From Beroe forskalii (lineage: Eukaryota > Ctenophora > Nuda > Beroida > Beroidae), in NCBI GenBank assembly GCA_011033025.1, contig WFMF01000275.1:1-64000 (forward strand): a stretch of 64,000 nucleotides of DNA. Direction: 5' to 3'. The notes under the pieces are model-generated. The model searched no databases and was not told where the DNA came from. It was given only the letters and a program-made list of their open reading frames with translations. Made by a program: the position numbers and the translations under genes. This document shows positions 1-14,500 of the stretch, one piece after another (positions within the stretch are counted from its first letter, which is position 1; the number at the start of each line of letters is the position of its first letter).

Positions 1-775
1 CATTACGTTCTATGCATTACTATGAGCACAAAGACAGAAGACGATCTGAGAAAAATCATTAGGTACATAAATCTAAACAGGCCGAGCTTTAATGAGCCGG
101 CTCTAAAATTAGTATGGATAGTTTTGGCATATCACTCGTTTAAGAGGGCTAACGCTCATCTGCGATCCTGTATTCTAATCTGATATATGAAAACAGCGAA
201 CAACGGACAATGCTATGTTCGAGTAAAGGAAGATGCCAGATAAAAAGTGTAGAGAAAAACACGGATATCTATTCGTGCTCACGATACATCTATATAAAGC
301 TACAATGTATACGGGTATAAGTGGCGGACAAAAACAAGCAACTATATTTAAATACAAAGTGGTGAGGAGGGAAGTATGAGAGAGAGAGCAAGCCATTAGT
401 TCTAAACACTTAGCTAACTCTCGTAATAATAGTACAAGAAAGACTAGGCAGAGAGAGATTGAGCTAGCACATGTGTGTATGGATCTATAATATACAGTGT
501 GTGGTATATGCCGGGCTATCCCTGGGATTCCAGGCAAGAGCACGGTATTAATTGTCCTAAATAAGGGAGAATCGGCAGAATGCCTCAATACCAAGAACCA
601 GCAACCAACTATCTACGCCATACCTCGGTGATTTCACGAAAATTGAGAGTTAATAAGGCTCAATGTCCTTCCTTCCTAACGTTCACCAAAAAGACTTGGG
701 ATATTCGTTAATTCATAAAACGACATTTTTCACGCGTAAAACATATTACCTCATTAATTAATGGTGATAATGTCA
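1..775. other. Unassigned AT-rich flank
   Basis: No gene or repeat family recognised. A 139-codon open frame on the minus strand (175-594) has low-complexity hydrophobic content and no recognisable domain; I do not call it a gene. The 26-bp array begins just after. Confidence 0.5.
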
Positions 776-784
776 GGCAGAGCG

Positions 785-3700
785 TATTGACGTAGTGTCA
801 GGGCGCAGAGCGATGTTGACATGGTGTCAGGGCAGAGCGTAAGTGACATGGTGTCAGGGCAGAGCATGGTGTCAGGAAAAACATGGTGTCAGGTGTCAAG
901 GCAGTAGTGACATGGTGTCAGGGCAGGAGCGTAGTGACATGGTGTCAGGGCAGGCAATATTGACATGGTGTCAGGGCAGAGGGTAGTGACACGGTGTCAG
1001 AGCAGGCAATAGTGACATGGTGTCAGGGCAGAGCGTAGTGACATGGTGTCAGGGCAGAGCGTAGTGACATGGTGTCAAGGGCAGAGCGTAGTGACATGGT
1101 GTCAGGGGCAGAGCGTAGTGACATGGTGTCAAACCAGAGCGTAGTGACATGGTGTCAGGGCAGAGCGTAGTGACATGGTGTCAGGGCAGAGCGTATGACA
1201 TGGTGTCAAGGCAGAGCGTAGTGACATGGTGTCAGGGCAGAGAGTAGTGACATGGTGTCAGGGCAGAGCGTAGTGACATGGTGTCAGCGCAGAGCATATT
1301 GACATGGTGTCAGGGCAGAGCGTAGTGACATGGTGTCAGGGCAGAGCGTATTAACATGGTGTCAGGGCAGAGCGTATTGACATGGTGTCAGGGCAGAGCG
1401 TAGTGACATGGCGTCAGGGCAGAGCGTATTGACATGGTGTCAGGGCAGAGCGTAGTGACATGGTGTCAGGGCAGAGCGTAGTGACATGGTGTCAGGGCAG
1501 AGCGTAGTGACATGGTGTCAGGGCAGAGCGTAGTGACATGGTGTCAGGGCAAAGCGTAGTAACATGGTGTCAAGGCAGAGAATAGTGACATGGTGTCAGG
1601 GCAGAGCGTAGTGACACAGTGTCAGGGCAGAGCGTAGTGACATGGTGTCAGGGCGGAGCGTAGTGACATGGTGTCAGGGCAGAGCGTATTGACATGGTGT
1701 CAGGGCGGCAATGACATGGTGACATGGTGTCAGGGGCAGGGCCAGGCTATTGACATGGTGTCAGGGCAGAGCGTAGTGACATGGTGTCAGAGCAGAGCGT
1801 ATTGACATGGTGTCAGGGCAGAGCGTAGTGACATGGTGTCAGGGCAGAGCGTAGTGACACGGTGTCAGGGCAGAGCAGTAATTGACATGGGTGTCAGGAA
1901 CAGAGCGTATTGACATGGTGTCAGGGCAGAGCAATAGTGACATAGTGTCAAGGGCAAGGCAATGGTGACATGGTGTCAGGCAGAGCGTAGTGACATGGTG
2001 TCAGAGCAGAGCGTAGTTACACGGTGTCAGGGCAGAGCGTAGTGACATGGTGTCAGGGCAGAGCGTAGTGGCATGGTGTCAGTGCAGAGCGTAGTAACAT
2101 GGTGAATCAAGGACCAGAGCACGTAGTGGCATGGTGTCAGGCAGAGCGTAGTGACATGTGGTGTCAGGGCAGAGCAATGATGACATGGTGTCAGGGCAGA
2201 GCGTAGTGACATGGTGTCAGGACAGAGCGTAGTGACTTGGTGTCAGGGCAGAGCGTATTTACATGGTGTCAGGGCAGAGCGTAGTGACATGGTGTCAGGG
2301 CAGAGCGTAGTGACATGGTGTCAGGAACCAGAGCAAAGTGACATGGTGTCAGGGCAGAGCGTAGTGACATAATGGTGTCAGGGCAGAGCGATATTGACAT
2401 GGTGTCAGGGCAGAACAATAGTGACATGGTGTCAGGGCAGAGCGTAGAGAGACATGGTGTCAGGGCAGACTGTGGTGACACGGTGTCAGGAGCCAGAGCA
2501 GTAGTGACTTGGTGTCAGGGCAGAGCGTAGAGACATGGTGTCAGGGCAGAGCAATGGTGACTTGAAGTGTCAGGACAGAGGCAGCCAGTGACATGGTGTC
2601 AGGGCAGAGCGTAGTGACATGGTGTCAGGGCAGAGCGTAGTGACATGGTGTCAGGGCAGAGCGTAGTGACATGGTGTCAGGGCAGAGCGTAGTGACTTGG
2701 TGTCAGGGCAGAGCGTAGTGACATGGTGTCAGCGAAGACGGCAGAGCGTAGTGACATGGTGTCAGCGAAGACGGCAGAGCGTAGTGACATGGTGTCAGGG
2801 CAGAGCGTAGTGACATGGTGTCAGGACAGAGCGTAGTGACATGGTGTCAGGGCAGAGCGTAGTTTCATGGTGTCAGGGCAGAGCGTTGTGACATGGTGTC
2901 AGTGCAGAGCGTAGTGACATGGTGTCAGGGCAGAGCGTAGTGATATGGTGTCAGGGCAGAGCGTAGTGACATGGTGTCAGGGCAGAGCTATAGTGACATG
3001 GTGTCAGCATGCGTAGTGACATGGTGTCAGAGCAGAGCGTAGTGACATGGTGTCAGGGCAGAGCGTAGTGACATGGTGTCAGGGCAAGCGTAGTGACATG
3101 GTGTCAGCATGCGTAGTGATGGTGTGGGACAGAGCGTAGTCATGTTGTCAGGGCAGAGCGTAGTGACATGGTGTCAGGGCAGAGCGTAGTGACATGGTGT
3201 CAGGACAGAGCGCAATTGACATGGTGTCAGAACAGAGCGTATTGACATAATGTCAGGCAGAGCGTATTGACACGGTGTCAGCGCAGAGCGTAGTGACATG
3301 GTGTCAGGGCAGAGCGTAGTGACATGGTGTCAGGGCAGAGCGTGGTGTCAGGGCAGGACATGGTGTCAGGGCAGAGCGTAGTGACATGGTGTCAGGGCAG
3401 AGCGTAGTGATGGTGTCAGGGGCAGAGCGCAGTGACATGGTGTCCCAGGAGCTGCAGTGACATGGTGTCAGGGCAGAGCGTGTGGTCAATCAGGGACAGT
3501 AGTGATATGGTGTCAGGGCAGAGCTGCAGTGATGGTGTCAGGACAGAGCGTAGTGACATGGTGGGGGCAGAGCGTACGATGGTGTCAGGGCATGCAGTGA
3601 CATGGTGTCAGGGCAGAGCGTATTGACATGGTGTCAGGGCAGAGCGTAGTGACATGGTGTCAGGGCAGAGCGTAGTGACATGGTGTCAGGGCAGAGCGTA

Positions 3701-6700
3701 GTGACATGGTGTCAGGGCAGAGTGTAGTGACATGGTGTCAGGGCAGAGCGTAGTGACATGGTGTCAGAGCAGAGCGTAGTGACATGATGTAAGGGCAGAG
3801 CGTAGTGACATGGTGTCAGGGCAGAGCGTAGTGACATGGTGTCAGGGCAGAGCGTAGTGATGGCGGTGTCAGGGCAGAGCGTAGTGACATGGTGTCGGAC
3901 ATGGCGTCAGGGCAGAGCGTAGTGACATGGTGTCAGGACAGAGCGTAGTGACATGGTCAGGCAGAGCGCAGTGACATGGTGTCAGGGCAGAGCGTAGGTG
4001 ACATGGTGTCAGGGCAGAGCGTAGTGACATGGTGTCAGGGCAGAGCGTAGTGACATGGTGTCAGGGCAGAGCGTAGTGACATGGTGTCAGGGCAGAGTAG
4101 TGACATGGTGTCAGGGCATGACATGGTGTCCAGAGCGCACATGGTGTCAGGGCAGAGCGCAGTGACATGGTGTCAGAACGTGAGCGTTGTGACATGGTGT
4201 CAGGGCAGTGCTTATGACATGGTGTCAGGGCAGAGCGTAGTGACATGGTGTCAGAGGACAGGTATGGTGACATGGTGTCAGGGCAGAGCGTAGTGACATG
4301 GTGTCAAGGGCAGAGGCAGAGTGACATGGTGTCAGGACAGAGATGCAGTGACATGGTGTCAGGGCAGAGCGTATTGACATGGTGTCAGGGCAGAGCGTAG
4401 TGACATGGTGTCAGGGCAGAGCATAGTGACATGGTGTCAGGGCAGACCGTATTGACATGGTGTCAGGGCAGAGCGTAGTGACACGGTGTCAGGGCAGGGC
4501 GTATTGACATGGTGTCAGGGCAGCGTAGTGACATGGTGTCAGGGGCAGAGCGCGTGACATGGTGTCAGGGCAGAGCGTAGTAACATGGTGTCAGGGCAGA
4601 GCGTATGACATGGTGTCAGGGCAGAGCGTATGACATGCGTCAGGGCAGAGCGTAGTGACACGGTGTCAGGCAGAGCGTAGACATGGTGTCAGGAGAGCGT
4701 AGTGACATGGTGTCAGGGCAGAGCGTATTGACATGGTGTCAGGGCAGAGTGTCAGTGGCAGTATTGGTGTCAGGGCAGAGCTGCAGTGACATGGTGTCAG
4801 GGCAGAGCGTAGTGATACGGTGTCAGGGCAGATGCAGTGACATGGTGTCAGGCGTATTGACATGGTGTCAGGGCAGAGCGTAGTGACATGGTGTCAGGGC
4901 AGAGCGTAGTGACATGGTGTCAGGACAGAGCGTAGTGACATGGTGTCAGGACAGAGCGTAGTGACATGGTGTCAGGGCAGAGCGTAGTGACATGGTGTCA
5001 GGACAGAGCGTAGTGACCTGGTGTCAGGCAGAGCAATAGTGACATGGGTGTCAGGGCAGAGCGTAGTGACATGGTGTCAGGGCAGAGCGGTAGTGACATG
5101 GTGTCAGGGCAGAGCGTAGTGACATGGTGTCAGGGCAGAGCGTAGTGACATGGTGTCAGGACAGAGCGTAGTGACCTGGTGTCAGGGCAGAGCGTAGTGA
5201 CATGGTGTCAGGGCAGAGCGTAGTGACATGGTGTCAGGGCAGAGCGTAGTGACATGGTGTCAGGGCAGAGCGTATGGTGATAGGCAATATTAACATGAGC
5301 AGAGCGTAGTGACATGGTGTCAGGGCAGAGCGTAGTGACATGGTGTCAGGGCAGAGCGTAGTGGACATGGTGTCAGGGCAGAGTGTATTGACATGGTGTC
5401 AGGACAGAGCTGCAGTGACATGGTGTCAGGGCAGAGCGTAGTGACATGGTGTCAGGGCAGAGCGTAGTGACATGGTGTCAGGCAGAGCGTAGTGACATGG
5501 TGTCAGGGCAGAGCGTATTGACATGGTGTCAGGGCAGAGCGTAGTGACATGGTGTCAGTGGGCAGAGCGCAGTGACATGGTGTCAGGGCAGAGCGTAGTG
5601 ACATGGTGTCAGGGCAGAGCGTAGTGACATGGTGTCAGGGCAGAGCGTGTAGTGACATGGTGTCAGGGCAGAGCGTAGTGACATGGTGTCAGGGCAGAGC
5701 GTAGTGACATGGTGTCAGGGCAGAGCGTAGTGACATGGTGTCAGGGCAGAGCGTAGTGACATGGTGTCAGGGCAGAGCGTATTGACATGGTGTCAGGGTT
5801 GAACGTAGTGACATGGTGTCAGGGCAGAGCGTAGTGACATGGTGTCAGGGCAGAGCGTATTGACATGGTGTCAAGGCAGAGCGTAGTGACATGGTGTCAG
5901 GGCAGAGCGTATTGACATGGTGTCAGGGCAGAGCGTAGTGACATGGTGTCAGGCAGAGCGTAGTGACATGGTGTCAGGGCAGAGCGTAGTGACATGGTGT
6001 CAGGGCAGAGCGTAGTGACATGGTGTCAGGACAGAGCGTATTGACATGATGTCAGAGCAGAGCGTAGTGACATGGTGTCAGCACAGAGCGTAGTGACATG
6101 GTGTCAGTACCGAGCGTAGTGACATGGTGTCAGGGCAGAGCGTATTGACATGGTGTCAGGGCAGAGCGTAGTGACATGGTGTCAGGGCAGAGCGTAGTGA
6201 CCTGGTGTCAGGGCAGAGCGTAGTGACCTGGTGTCAGGGCAGAGCGTAGTGACATGGTGTCAGGGCAGAGCGTAGTGACATGGTGTCAGGGCAGAGCGTA
6301 GTGACATGGTGTCAGGACAGAGCGTAGTGACATGGTGTCAGGGCAGAGCGTAGTGACATGGTGTCAGAGCGTAGTGACATGCTGTCAGGGCAGAGCGTAG
6401 TGACATGGTGTCAGGGCAGAGCGTAGTGACATGGTGTCAGGGCAGAGCGTAGTGACATGGTGTCAGGGCAGAGCGTAGTGACATGGTGTCAGGGCAGAGC
6501 GTAGTGACATGGTGTCAGGGCAGAGCGTAGTGACATGGTGTCAGGGCAGAGCAGCAGTATGGTGTAGTGACAGAGCGTAGTGACATGGTGTCAGGGCAGA
6601 GCGTAGTGACATGGTGTCAGGGCAGAGCGTAGTGACATGGTGTCAGGGCAGAGCATGGTGTCAGGCAGAGCGTAGTGACATGGTGTCAGGGCAGAGCGTA

Positions 6701-9700
6701 GTGACATGGTGTCAGGGCAGAGCGTATGACATGGTGTCAGGGCAGAGCGTAGTGACATGGTGTCAGGGCAGAGCGTAGTGACATGGTGTCAGGGCAGAGC
6801 GTAGTGACACGGGTGTCAGGGCAGATGGTGTCATGGTGTCAGGGCAGAGCGTAGTGACATGGTGTCAGGGCAGAGCGTAGTGACATGGTGTCAGGGCAGA
6901 GCGTAGTGACATGGTGTCAGGGCAGAGCGTAGTGACATGGTGTCAGGGCAGAGCGTAGTGACATGGTGTCAGGGCAGAGCGTAGTAACATGGTGTCAAGG
7001 CAGAGAATAGTGACATGGTGTCAGGACAGAGCGTAGTGATGGTGTCAGGGCAGAGCGTAGTGACATGGTGTCAGGGCAGAGCGTATTGACATGGTGTCAG
7101 GGCAGAGCGTAGTGACATGGTGTCAGGGCAGAGCGTAGTGACACGGTGTCAGCGCAGAGCGTAGTGACATGGTGTCAGAGCAGAGCGTAGTTACACGGTG
7201 TCAGGGCAGAGCGTAGTGACATGGTGTCAGGGCAGAGCGTAGTGGCATGGTGTCAGTGCAGAGCGTAGTAACATGGTGTCAGGATCAGGACAGAGCGTAG
7301 TGGCATGGTGTCAGCGCAGAGCGTAGTGACAGGGTGTCAGGGCAGAGCGTAGTGACATGGTGTCAGGGCAGAGCGTAGTGACATGGTGTCAGGGTGTAGT
7401 GACATGGTGTCAGGGCAGAGCGTGAAGTGACATGGTGTCAGGACAGAGCGTAGTGACATGGTGTCAGGGCAGAGCGTAGTGACATGGTGTCAGGGCAGAG
7501 CGTAGTGACATGGTGTCAGGGCAGAGCGTAGTGACATGGTGTCAGGGCAGAGTAGTGACATGGTGTCAGGGCAGAGCGTAGTGACATGGTGTCAGGGGCA
7601 GAGCGTGTGACATGGTGTCAGGGCAGAGCGTAGTGACATGGTGTCAGGGCAGAGCGTAGTGACATGGTGTCAGGGCAGAGCGTAGTGACATGGTGTCAGG
7701 GCAGAGCGTAGTGACATGGTGTCAGGGCAGAGCGTAGTGACATGGTGTCAGGGCAGAGCGTAGTGACATGGTGTCAGGGCAGAGCGTAGTGACATGGTGT
7801 CAGGGCAGAGCGTATTGACATGGTGTCAGGGCAGAGCGTAGTGACATGGTGTCAGGGCAGAGCGTAGTGACATGGTGTCAGGGCAGAGCGTAGTGACATG
7901 GTGTCAGGGCAGAGCGTAGTGACATGGTGTCAGGGCAGAGCGTAGTGACATGGTGTCAGGGCAGAGCGTAGTGACATGGTGTCAGGGCAGAGCGTAGTGA
8001 CATGGTGTCAGGGCAGAGCGTAGTGACATGGTGTCAGGGCAGAGCGTAGTGACATGGTGTCAGGACAGAGCGTAGTGACATGGTGTCAGGGCAGAGCGTA
8101 GTGACATGGTGTCAGGGCAGAGCGTAGTGACATGGTGTCAGGGCAGAGCGTAGTGACATGGTGTCAGGGCAGAGCGTAGTGACATGGTGTCAGGGGAGCA
8201 GACATGGTGTCAGGTAGTAGTGACATGGTGTCAGGGCAGAGCGTAGTGACATGGTGTCAGGGCAGGCAGAGCGACAGGTGACATGGTGACATGGGCAGAG
8301 CGTAGTGACATGGTGTCAGCGCAGAGCGTAGTGACATGGTGTCAGGGCAGAGCGTAGTGACATGGTGTCAGGGCAGAGCGTAGTGACATGGTGTCAGGGC
8401 AGAGCGTAGTGACATGGTGTCAGCGCATGCGTAGTGACATGGTGTCAGGGCAGAGCGTAGTGACATGGTGTCAGGGCAGAGCGTAGTGACATGGTGTCAG
8501 GGCAGAGCGTAGTGACATGGTGTCAGGGCAGAGCGAGTGACATGGTGTCAGGGCAGAGCGTAGTGACATGGTGTCAGGGCAGAGCGTAGTGACATGGTGT
8601 CAGGGCAGAGCGTAGTGACATGGTGTCAGGACAGAGCAGTGACATGGTGTCAGGGCAGAGCGTAGTGACATGGTGTCAGGGCAGAGCGTAGTGACATGGT
8701 GTCAGGGCAGAGCGTAGTGACATGGTGTCAGGGCAGAGCGTAGTGACATGGTGTCAGGGCAGAGCGTAGTGACATGGTGTCAGGGCAGAGCGTAGTGACA
8801 TGGTGTCAGGGCAGAGCGTAGTGACATGGTGTCAGGGCAGAGCGTAGTGACATGGTGTGTCAGGGCAGAGCGTAGTGACATGGTGTCAGGGCAGAGCGTA
8901 GTGACATGGTGTCAGGGCAGAGCGTAGTGACATGGTGTCAGGCAGGATCAGTGACATGGTGTCGTGACAGGTGTCAGGGCAGAGCGTAGTGACATGGTCA
9001 GGGCAGAGCGTAGTGACATGGTGTCAGGGCAGAGCGCAGTGACATGGTGTCAGGGCAGAGCGTAGTGGACATGGTGTCAGGGCATTGTAGTGACGTCAGG
9101 CAGAGCTGTTGACATGGTGTCAGGGCAGAGCGTATTGACATGGTGTCAGGGCAGAGCGCAGTGACATGGTGTCAGGGCAGAGCGTCTGTGGTGCATGGTG
9201 TCAGGGCATAGTGTTTGGACATGGTGTCAACTTAACAGAGCGTAGTTGCTGGTGTCAGGGCAGAGCGTAGTGACATGGTGTCAAGGCAGAGCGTAGGACA
9301 TGGCGGCAGCAGCAGCAGGCAGAGGTCTGAATGTAGAGAAATGGTGTCAGGGCAGAGCGTATTTTGACTTAATGGTGTCAGGGCAGAGCGTAAATGGTGT
9401 CAATAAATGGGCAGAGCGTCAAAAGGCAGAAGATGGTGTCAGGGCAGAGCGTAGTGACATGGTGTCAGGGCAGGATAAAGAAATGGCAACTCAATAGTGT
9501 GTTTGGGCATTGCTTATTGACATGGTGTCATAACAGAGCGTGTTGAATGGTGGTCATTCAGGGCAGAGCGTAGTGACATGGTGTCAGGGCAGAGCGTAGT
9601 TAGAAGGTCTGACATGGTAAAATGGTGTCAGGGCAGAGCGTAGTGACATGGTGTCAGGGCAGAGCGTAGTGACATGGGCAGTAGAGGCTGAATCAATAGG

Positions 9701-11515
9701 ATGGTGTCAAAAACTCTGAAATGGTGTCAGGCAGAGCGTAGTGACAGGCTGTTGGCATGAATATGACATTTTTTCAGGTGGAGGCCGAAAACATGGTGTA
9801 GTACACTTTGTATTACACAATCAGGGCAGAGCTAAATGACCTGTTTTCAGCCAGAGGCTATTTTTTCACTTTTGACATGGTTAAAAAAGTACACTTCATG
9901 TTTCCCTTTTGTGACATGGTTCTGGGCAGAGCTTTTTGACATGCGTAACGCATGGGCCCTCTGTTTTGTTTCTTTCCCTTTTGCTAACTAGTGACATGGT
10001 GTCATAGTACAGAGCGTAGTGACACTGTTTGTGAAGATAGAAATATCATTATCAGAGGTATTCAAATTTAGACATGGTGTCAGAATGAAGAGAGTTTTCC
10101 ACTAAGTTTGTCACGGCATCTTGCGAATTGACATGGCATCAAATTTTCAAAATTGCATGGCCCCAGGGCACGCCCCCAAATTTCTGATGGGGCGCATGCG
10201 CCCCCGGGTGGATCCATGCCTGATGGTGTCAGGGCAGAGCGTAGTGACATGGTGTCAGGGCAGAGCGTAGTGACATGGTGTCAGGGCAGAGCGTAGTGAC
10301 ACGGTGTCAGGACAGAGCGTAGTGACATGGTGTCAGGGCAGAGCGTAGTGACATGGTGTCAGGGCAGAGCGTAGTGACACGGTGTCAGGGCAGAGCGTAG
10401 TGACATGGTGTCAGGGCAGAGCGTAGTGACATGGTGTCAGGGCAGAGTGTAGTGACATGGTGTCAGGGCAGAGCGTAGTGACATGGTGTCAGGGCAGAGC
10501 GTAGTGACATGGTGTCAGGGCAGAGCGTAGTGACATGGTGTCAGGGCAGAGCGTAGTGACATGGTGTCAGCGTAGTGACATGGTGTCAGGGCAAAGCGTA
10601 GTAACATGGTGTCAGGGCAGAGCGTAGTGACATGGTGTCAGGGCAGAGCGTAGTGAAATGGTGTCAGGGCAGAGTGTAGTGACATGGTGTCAGGGCAGAG
10701 CGTAGTGACATGGTGTCAGGGCAGAGCGTAGTGACATGGTGTCAGGGCAGAGCGTAGTGACATGGTGTCAGTACAGAGCGTAGTGACATGGTGTCAGGGC
10801 ATAGTGTAGTGACATGGTGTCAGGGCAGAGCGTAGTGACATGGTGTCAGGGCAGAGCGTAGTGACATGGTGTCAGGGCAGAGCGTAGTGACATGGTGTCA
10901 GCGCAGAGCGTAGTGACATGGTGTCAGGGCAGAGCGTAGTAACATGGTGTCAGGGCAGAGCGTAGTGACATGGTGTCAGGGCAGAGCGTATTGGCATGGT
11001 GTCAGGGCAGAGCGTAGTGACATGGTGTCAGGGCAGAGCGTAGTGACATGGTGTCAGGGCAGAGCGTAGTGACATGGTGTCAGGGCAGGGCGTATTGACA
11101 TGGTGTCAGGGCAGAACGTAGTGACATGGTGTCAGCCGTCAGGGTAGAACGTAGTGACATGGTGTCAGGGCAAAGCGTAGTGACATGGTGTCAGGGCAGA
11201 GCGTAGTGACATGGTGTCAGCACAGAGCGTAGTGACATGGTGTCAGGGCAGAGTGTAGTTACATGGTGTCAGAGCAGAGCGTAGTGACATGGTGTCAGGG
11301 CAGAGCGTAGTGACATGGTGTCAGGGCAGAGCGTAGTGACATGGTGTCAGCACAGAGCGTAGTGACATGGTGTCAGGGCAGAGCGTAGTGACATGGTGTC
11401 AGGGCAGAGCGTAGTGACATGGTGTCAGGACAGAGCGTATTGACATGGTGTCAGGGCAGAGCGTAGTGACATGGTGTCAGGGCAGAGCGTAGTGTCATGG
11501 TGTCAGGGCCACAGT
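785..11515 (+). repeat. Giant 26-bp minisatellite (about 10.7 kb)
   Basis: Head-to-tail copies of GTAGTGACATGGTGTCAGGG followed by CAGAGC fill this stretch, roughly 400 units by length. Each unit contains the inverted repeat TGACA-TGG-TGTCA. Variation is mainly GTA(G/T)TGAC, CAGGGC/CAGGAC/CAGCGC and small indels. Copies at 785-5300 are more divergent, copies at about 7,600-8,900 are almost identical, and 9,190-10,225 is strongly broken up. Short open frames inside the array on both strands are by-products of the period and are not genes. Confidence 0.97.
9190..10225 (+). repeat. Degenerate, interrupted zone of the 26-bp array
   Basis: Within the array, unit fragments such as ATGGTGTCA and GGGCAGAGCGTA alternate with unrelated AT-rich tracts and with a GC-rich block around 10,145-10,220 that has the palindromic core GGCGCATGCGCC. 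Clean 26-bp units resume abruptly at about 10,225. This may be an old array segment, a transposon remnant invaded by repeats, or an assembly consensus problem. Confidence 0.7.
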
Positions 11516-14500
11516 GAGCTGTGAGAGGGGGTCATGCTAGCATAGACCATTTCAGAGCATTTCTTTGACTCCTAAACATGTTTTTATGGTACTTGGGTCC
11601 ACATTATATGTTTGAAGCCATAATATGACTTGAAAAATTCACAGAAAAAAATTTTTGGGCCTTTTTTGAAGGATTTTTAATCTTCCAAATGAGAGGCTGA
11701 TGCCAGAAAAACTATTTTCCGAAATGTTTTTAACACTTGCAGTACTTTCTTTTGTGTCCCAAGAGAAAGCACATTGTCTGAGGCACCAGAAACTTTTTAA
11801 ATTATGCGAAAATATTTATCAGAACCAAAGTTATGCCCATTTTTAGGTCAATTTTTCAGCAAAACGTAAATAATCCTGAGAGAATTTCATCAAAATAGGG
11901 CAAAATTATCGATATTTTTGGATTTTCTTCAATTCTATCCACAATGAGAGTTGTTTTATGATTTCTTATTGATAAACATGTGTGCCATACCCATATCCAA
12001 AAAATAAAAAATTTCCCCCGAACCAGAAATTTTTGCTCATTTTGCAGCCCGCTCGCTTCGCTCGCGAAACTGACTATATTTTGTGAGCAAAGCAATATAC
12101 AGCAATACCTTTGATTGCCTCATAATCCATGTACAGGGGAATTAGTATAAATTGAGACGTTCACGTATCTTAAGTGAAAATAATGAGACGAAAATAAAGA
12201 AATTCAAGCCAAATTTACAAAGACAAAGTTAGAGAGTTAGGGAAAGTTATCAAGAGTATGAAAACAAAAGAACGGTTTGGTCTACGATTTATAAACACAG
12301 CAAGTACTCTACTCGTTTATAGCTCCGCCAGGAAAGGAAGATGATGACATCAATTGAACACATTGACCCTGAAAATGGCGTCAATTTCAGGTATCAATTA
12401 TTTTGGCACGTGACCAGGTATACCCCAAATTAACTAAAAGAGGGGGTAGGAGGAGGAGGAAAAGACAGGAGAGAAGGGTAAGAGAGACACACACGTATAC
12501 AAAGACACACACAACAATACTGGAGCATAGGCGAGTGCATTATGATTATAAGCTTCAGCTCCGTGTACAACAACTACTACTAGTTGTGCAGCGGGGATGC
12601 AAGTAGGCGCTTAAACGTCACTGATTTACTGCTGAGCGTCATGACGATGACGTATCATGGCGACCGCCAAGTGCCTGGCAACGGCACAGTAGTATGTACG
12701 TCTGAGGCAACACACACTAGCAATGACTGACGGAGGAGGAGGAGGAGGATCAGAGGGGAATGACGCTGCTGCTCACTGACAAGGCAGCAGTAATTACTGG
12801 AGCTCCTACACAGATCCGTATATAATATATAGTACATGCAATCTAGGACCTCTCTCCGCCTAACTCTCTCTCTCCTCTCGTTTCTTCCCAGCGAGCTTCT
12901 CTCCGGTCCTCACTCTCACTCACGCTGGTAATTACCACGGGAAGAGAGGAAAGGGGAAAAAGTCGTGTATTACTCTCGGTTTTTTGTAAATAATACGATA
13001 ACGGTAACAGTTTAAACCATAGCTAGTCATGAGAAATCATCAATGGATCTAATGATTTGATCACCTGATTCCCGAAATCACTTTGCCAATTTACGCCTCA
13101 TTAGTGAGATCAAATTGAAATAAGGCAAATGATTTTAATTGGTGAAGTTAAGGAGTACATTTAGATCGAAATATCTCACATTGTAAGAAGTATAATTGCA
13201 CATTCATTAATCATAATACAATACAACAGGAGATGTCCAAATAGGCATAGCGAACTTAAGAAAATTACACTGAAATTACCTCTGAAACAATTGTAGTATC
13301 ACATCCATTTAGACATTTTAAGAATCAAGACACTTCCAAAGTGTACACTAAATAATAGTCAACACTTAACAAAGAAGAACAATAGTATAGCACCACAGCT
13401 TACTTGCATAAAATTACAATAGACAGTATGAATGGCCATTTCTGTACACTCATATAACTGCTATCTGAGCTGAATATTATAATAGAACGATTAGGGATAA
13501 TTCGGAAACATCCGCATAATCTGGCGTGCTGACCAAAGGTATAAAAGAAACACGATTTGGTAAATTCACGTGAATATAATGATAGACAGCACAAAACGAA
13601 GTTCACTAATTTCAGTAATGGTCTGACGACAATTATAATGGATGATTACACCGGTCAGAGCTAGCTGGGTATTACATTGGTCTGATCACGCACCAATACA
13701 CGCTACGTACTGTGTACGCACTATCACATACACGCAGTGTAGGCCGGTGACAGTAGTAATCACAGGGTATTACAGAGGCAACGAAACACGTGATAACTTG
13801 TTACCGTCCACCGATATCGACATTCGAGTATGACTAAAAACAACAAGTGACTTTACAACAATGGACACGGCTTGTACCGAGGGCAGTTCATAAATCATGA
13901 CACACTAAAATCAGCAGAAGTCAGAACCTACAAGTACATTACTTTCCTAAACCTCGTATGATTGGTTTGATAACTAGATAATTTGGGAATTAAAAAGGTC
14001 CCTCCCGAGAACCAGGATGATTCTTAAAAAATGGACGATCAAGGGAAGAAATATAAAGATAAAGGGAAGAAATTTTATTTATCTCTAACCTTTCTCTTTC
14101 CTTCTTGTTCTCTTGTACGATAAGGGACGCCGATAAAATGAGGGCTCTCCTGAAAAATGTGATATTTGTAATTATTTGTAAGATTATCATCATTAGAATT
14201 ACAACACAAACATAAAACCAATAATTCGGAAAGTCGAAATGAATACTTAGTAAAAAGTAAGAACTTCATTGAGAAATGAAAAAGTTTTTTTTTTTCTAAA
14301 TATAATCAGCTAGAGCCATCACTCCTGTGCCGTTATTTACCAATGATTGAGATACTTAGATAACGATTTAGACGTAAGAAGTTCTTACCCCTTACGAGGG
14401 ATCCATTGCTTGGATATCTCATTAGCTTGTCGCTTTGCTTCTTTCCTCAAGCACCTACAGATACTGAACCAGGTTAATCTGCTGCCTGGCCCAACTACAT

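Noticed and set aside
175..594. 139-codon minus-strand open frame
   Set aside because: No recognisable domain, low-complexity hydrophobic composition and no splice context.
2027..9497. Many 60-70 codon open frames inside the 26-bp array
   Set aside because: They repeat the array period in translation (SALTPCHY, DMVSGQS) on both strands and have no independent support.
785..11515. CRISPR-like array
   Set aside because: Units are contiguous 26-bp tandem copies with no unique spacers, in animal nuclear DNA; this is a minisatellite.
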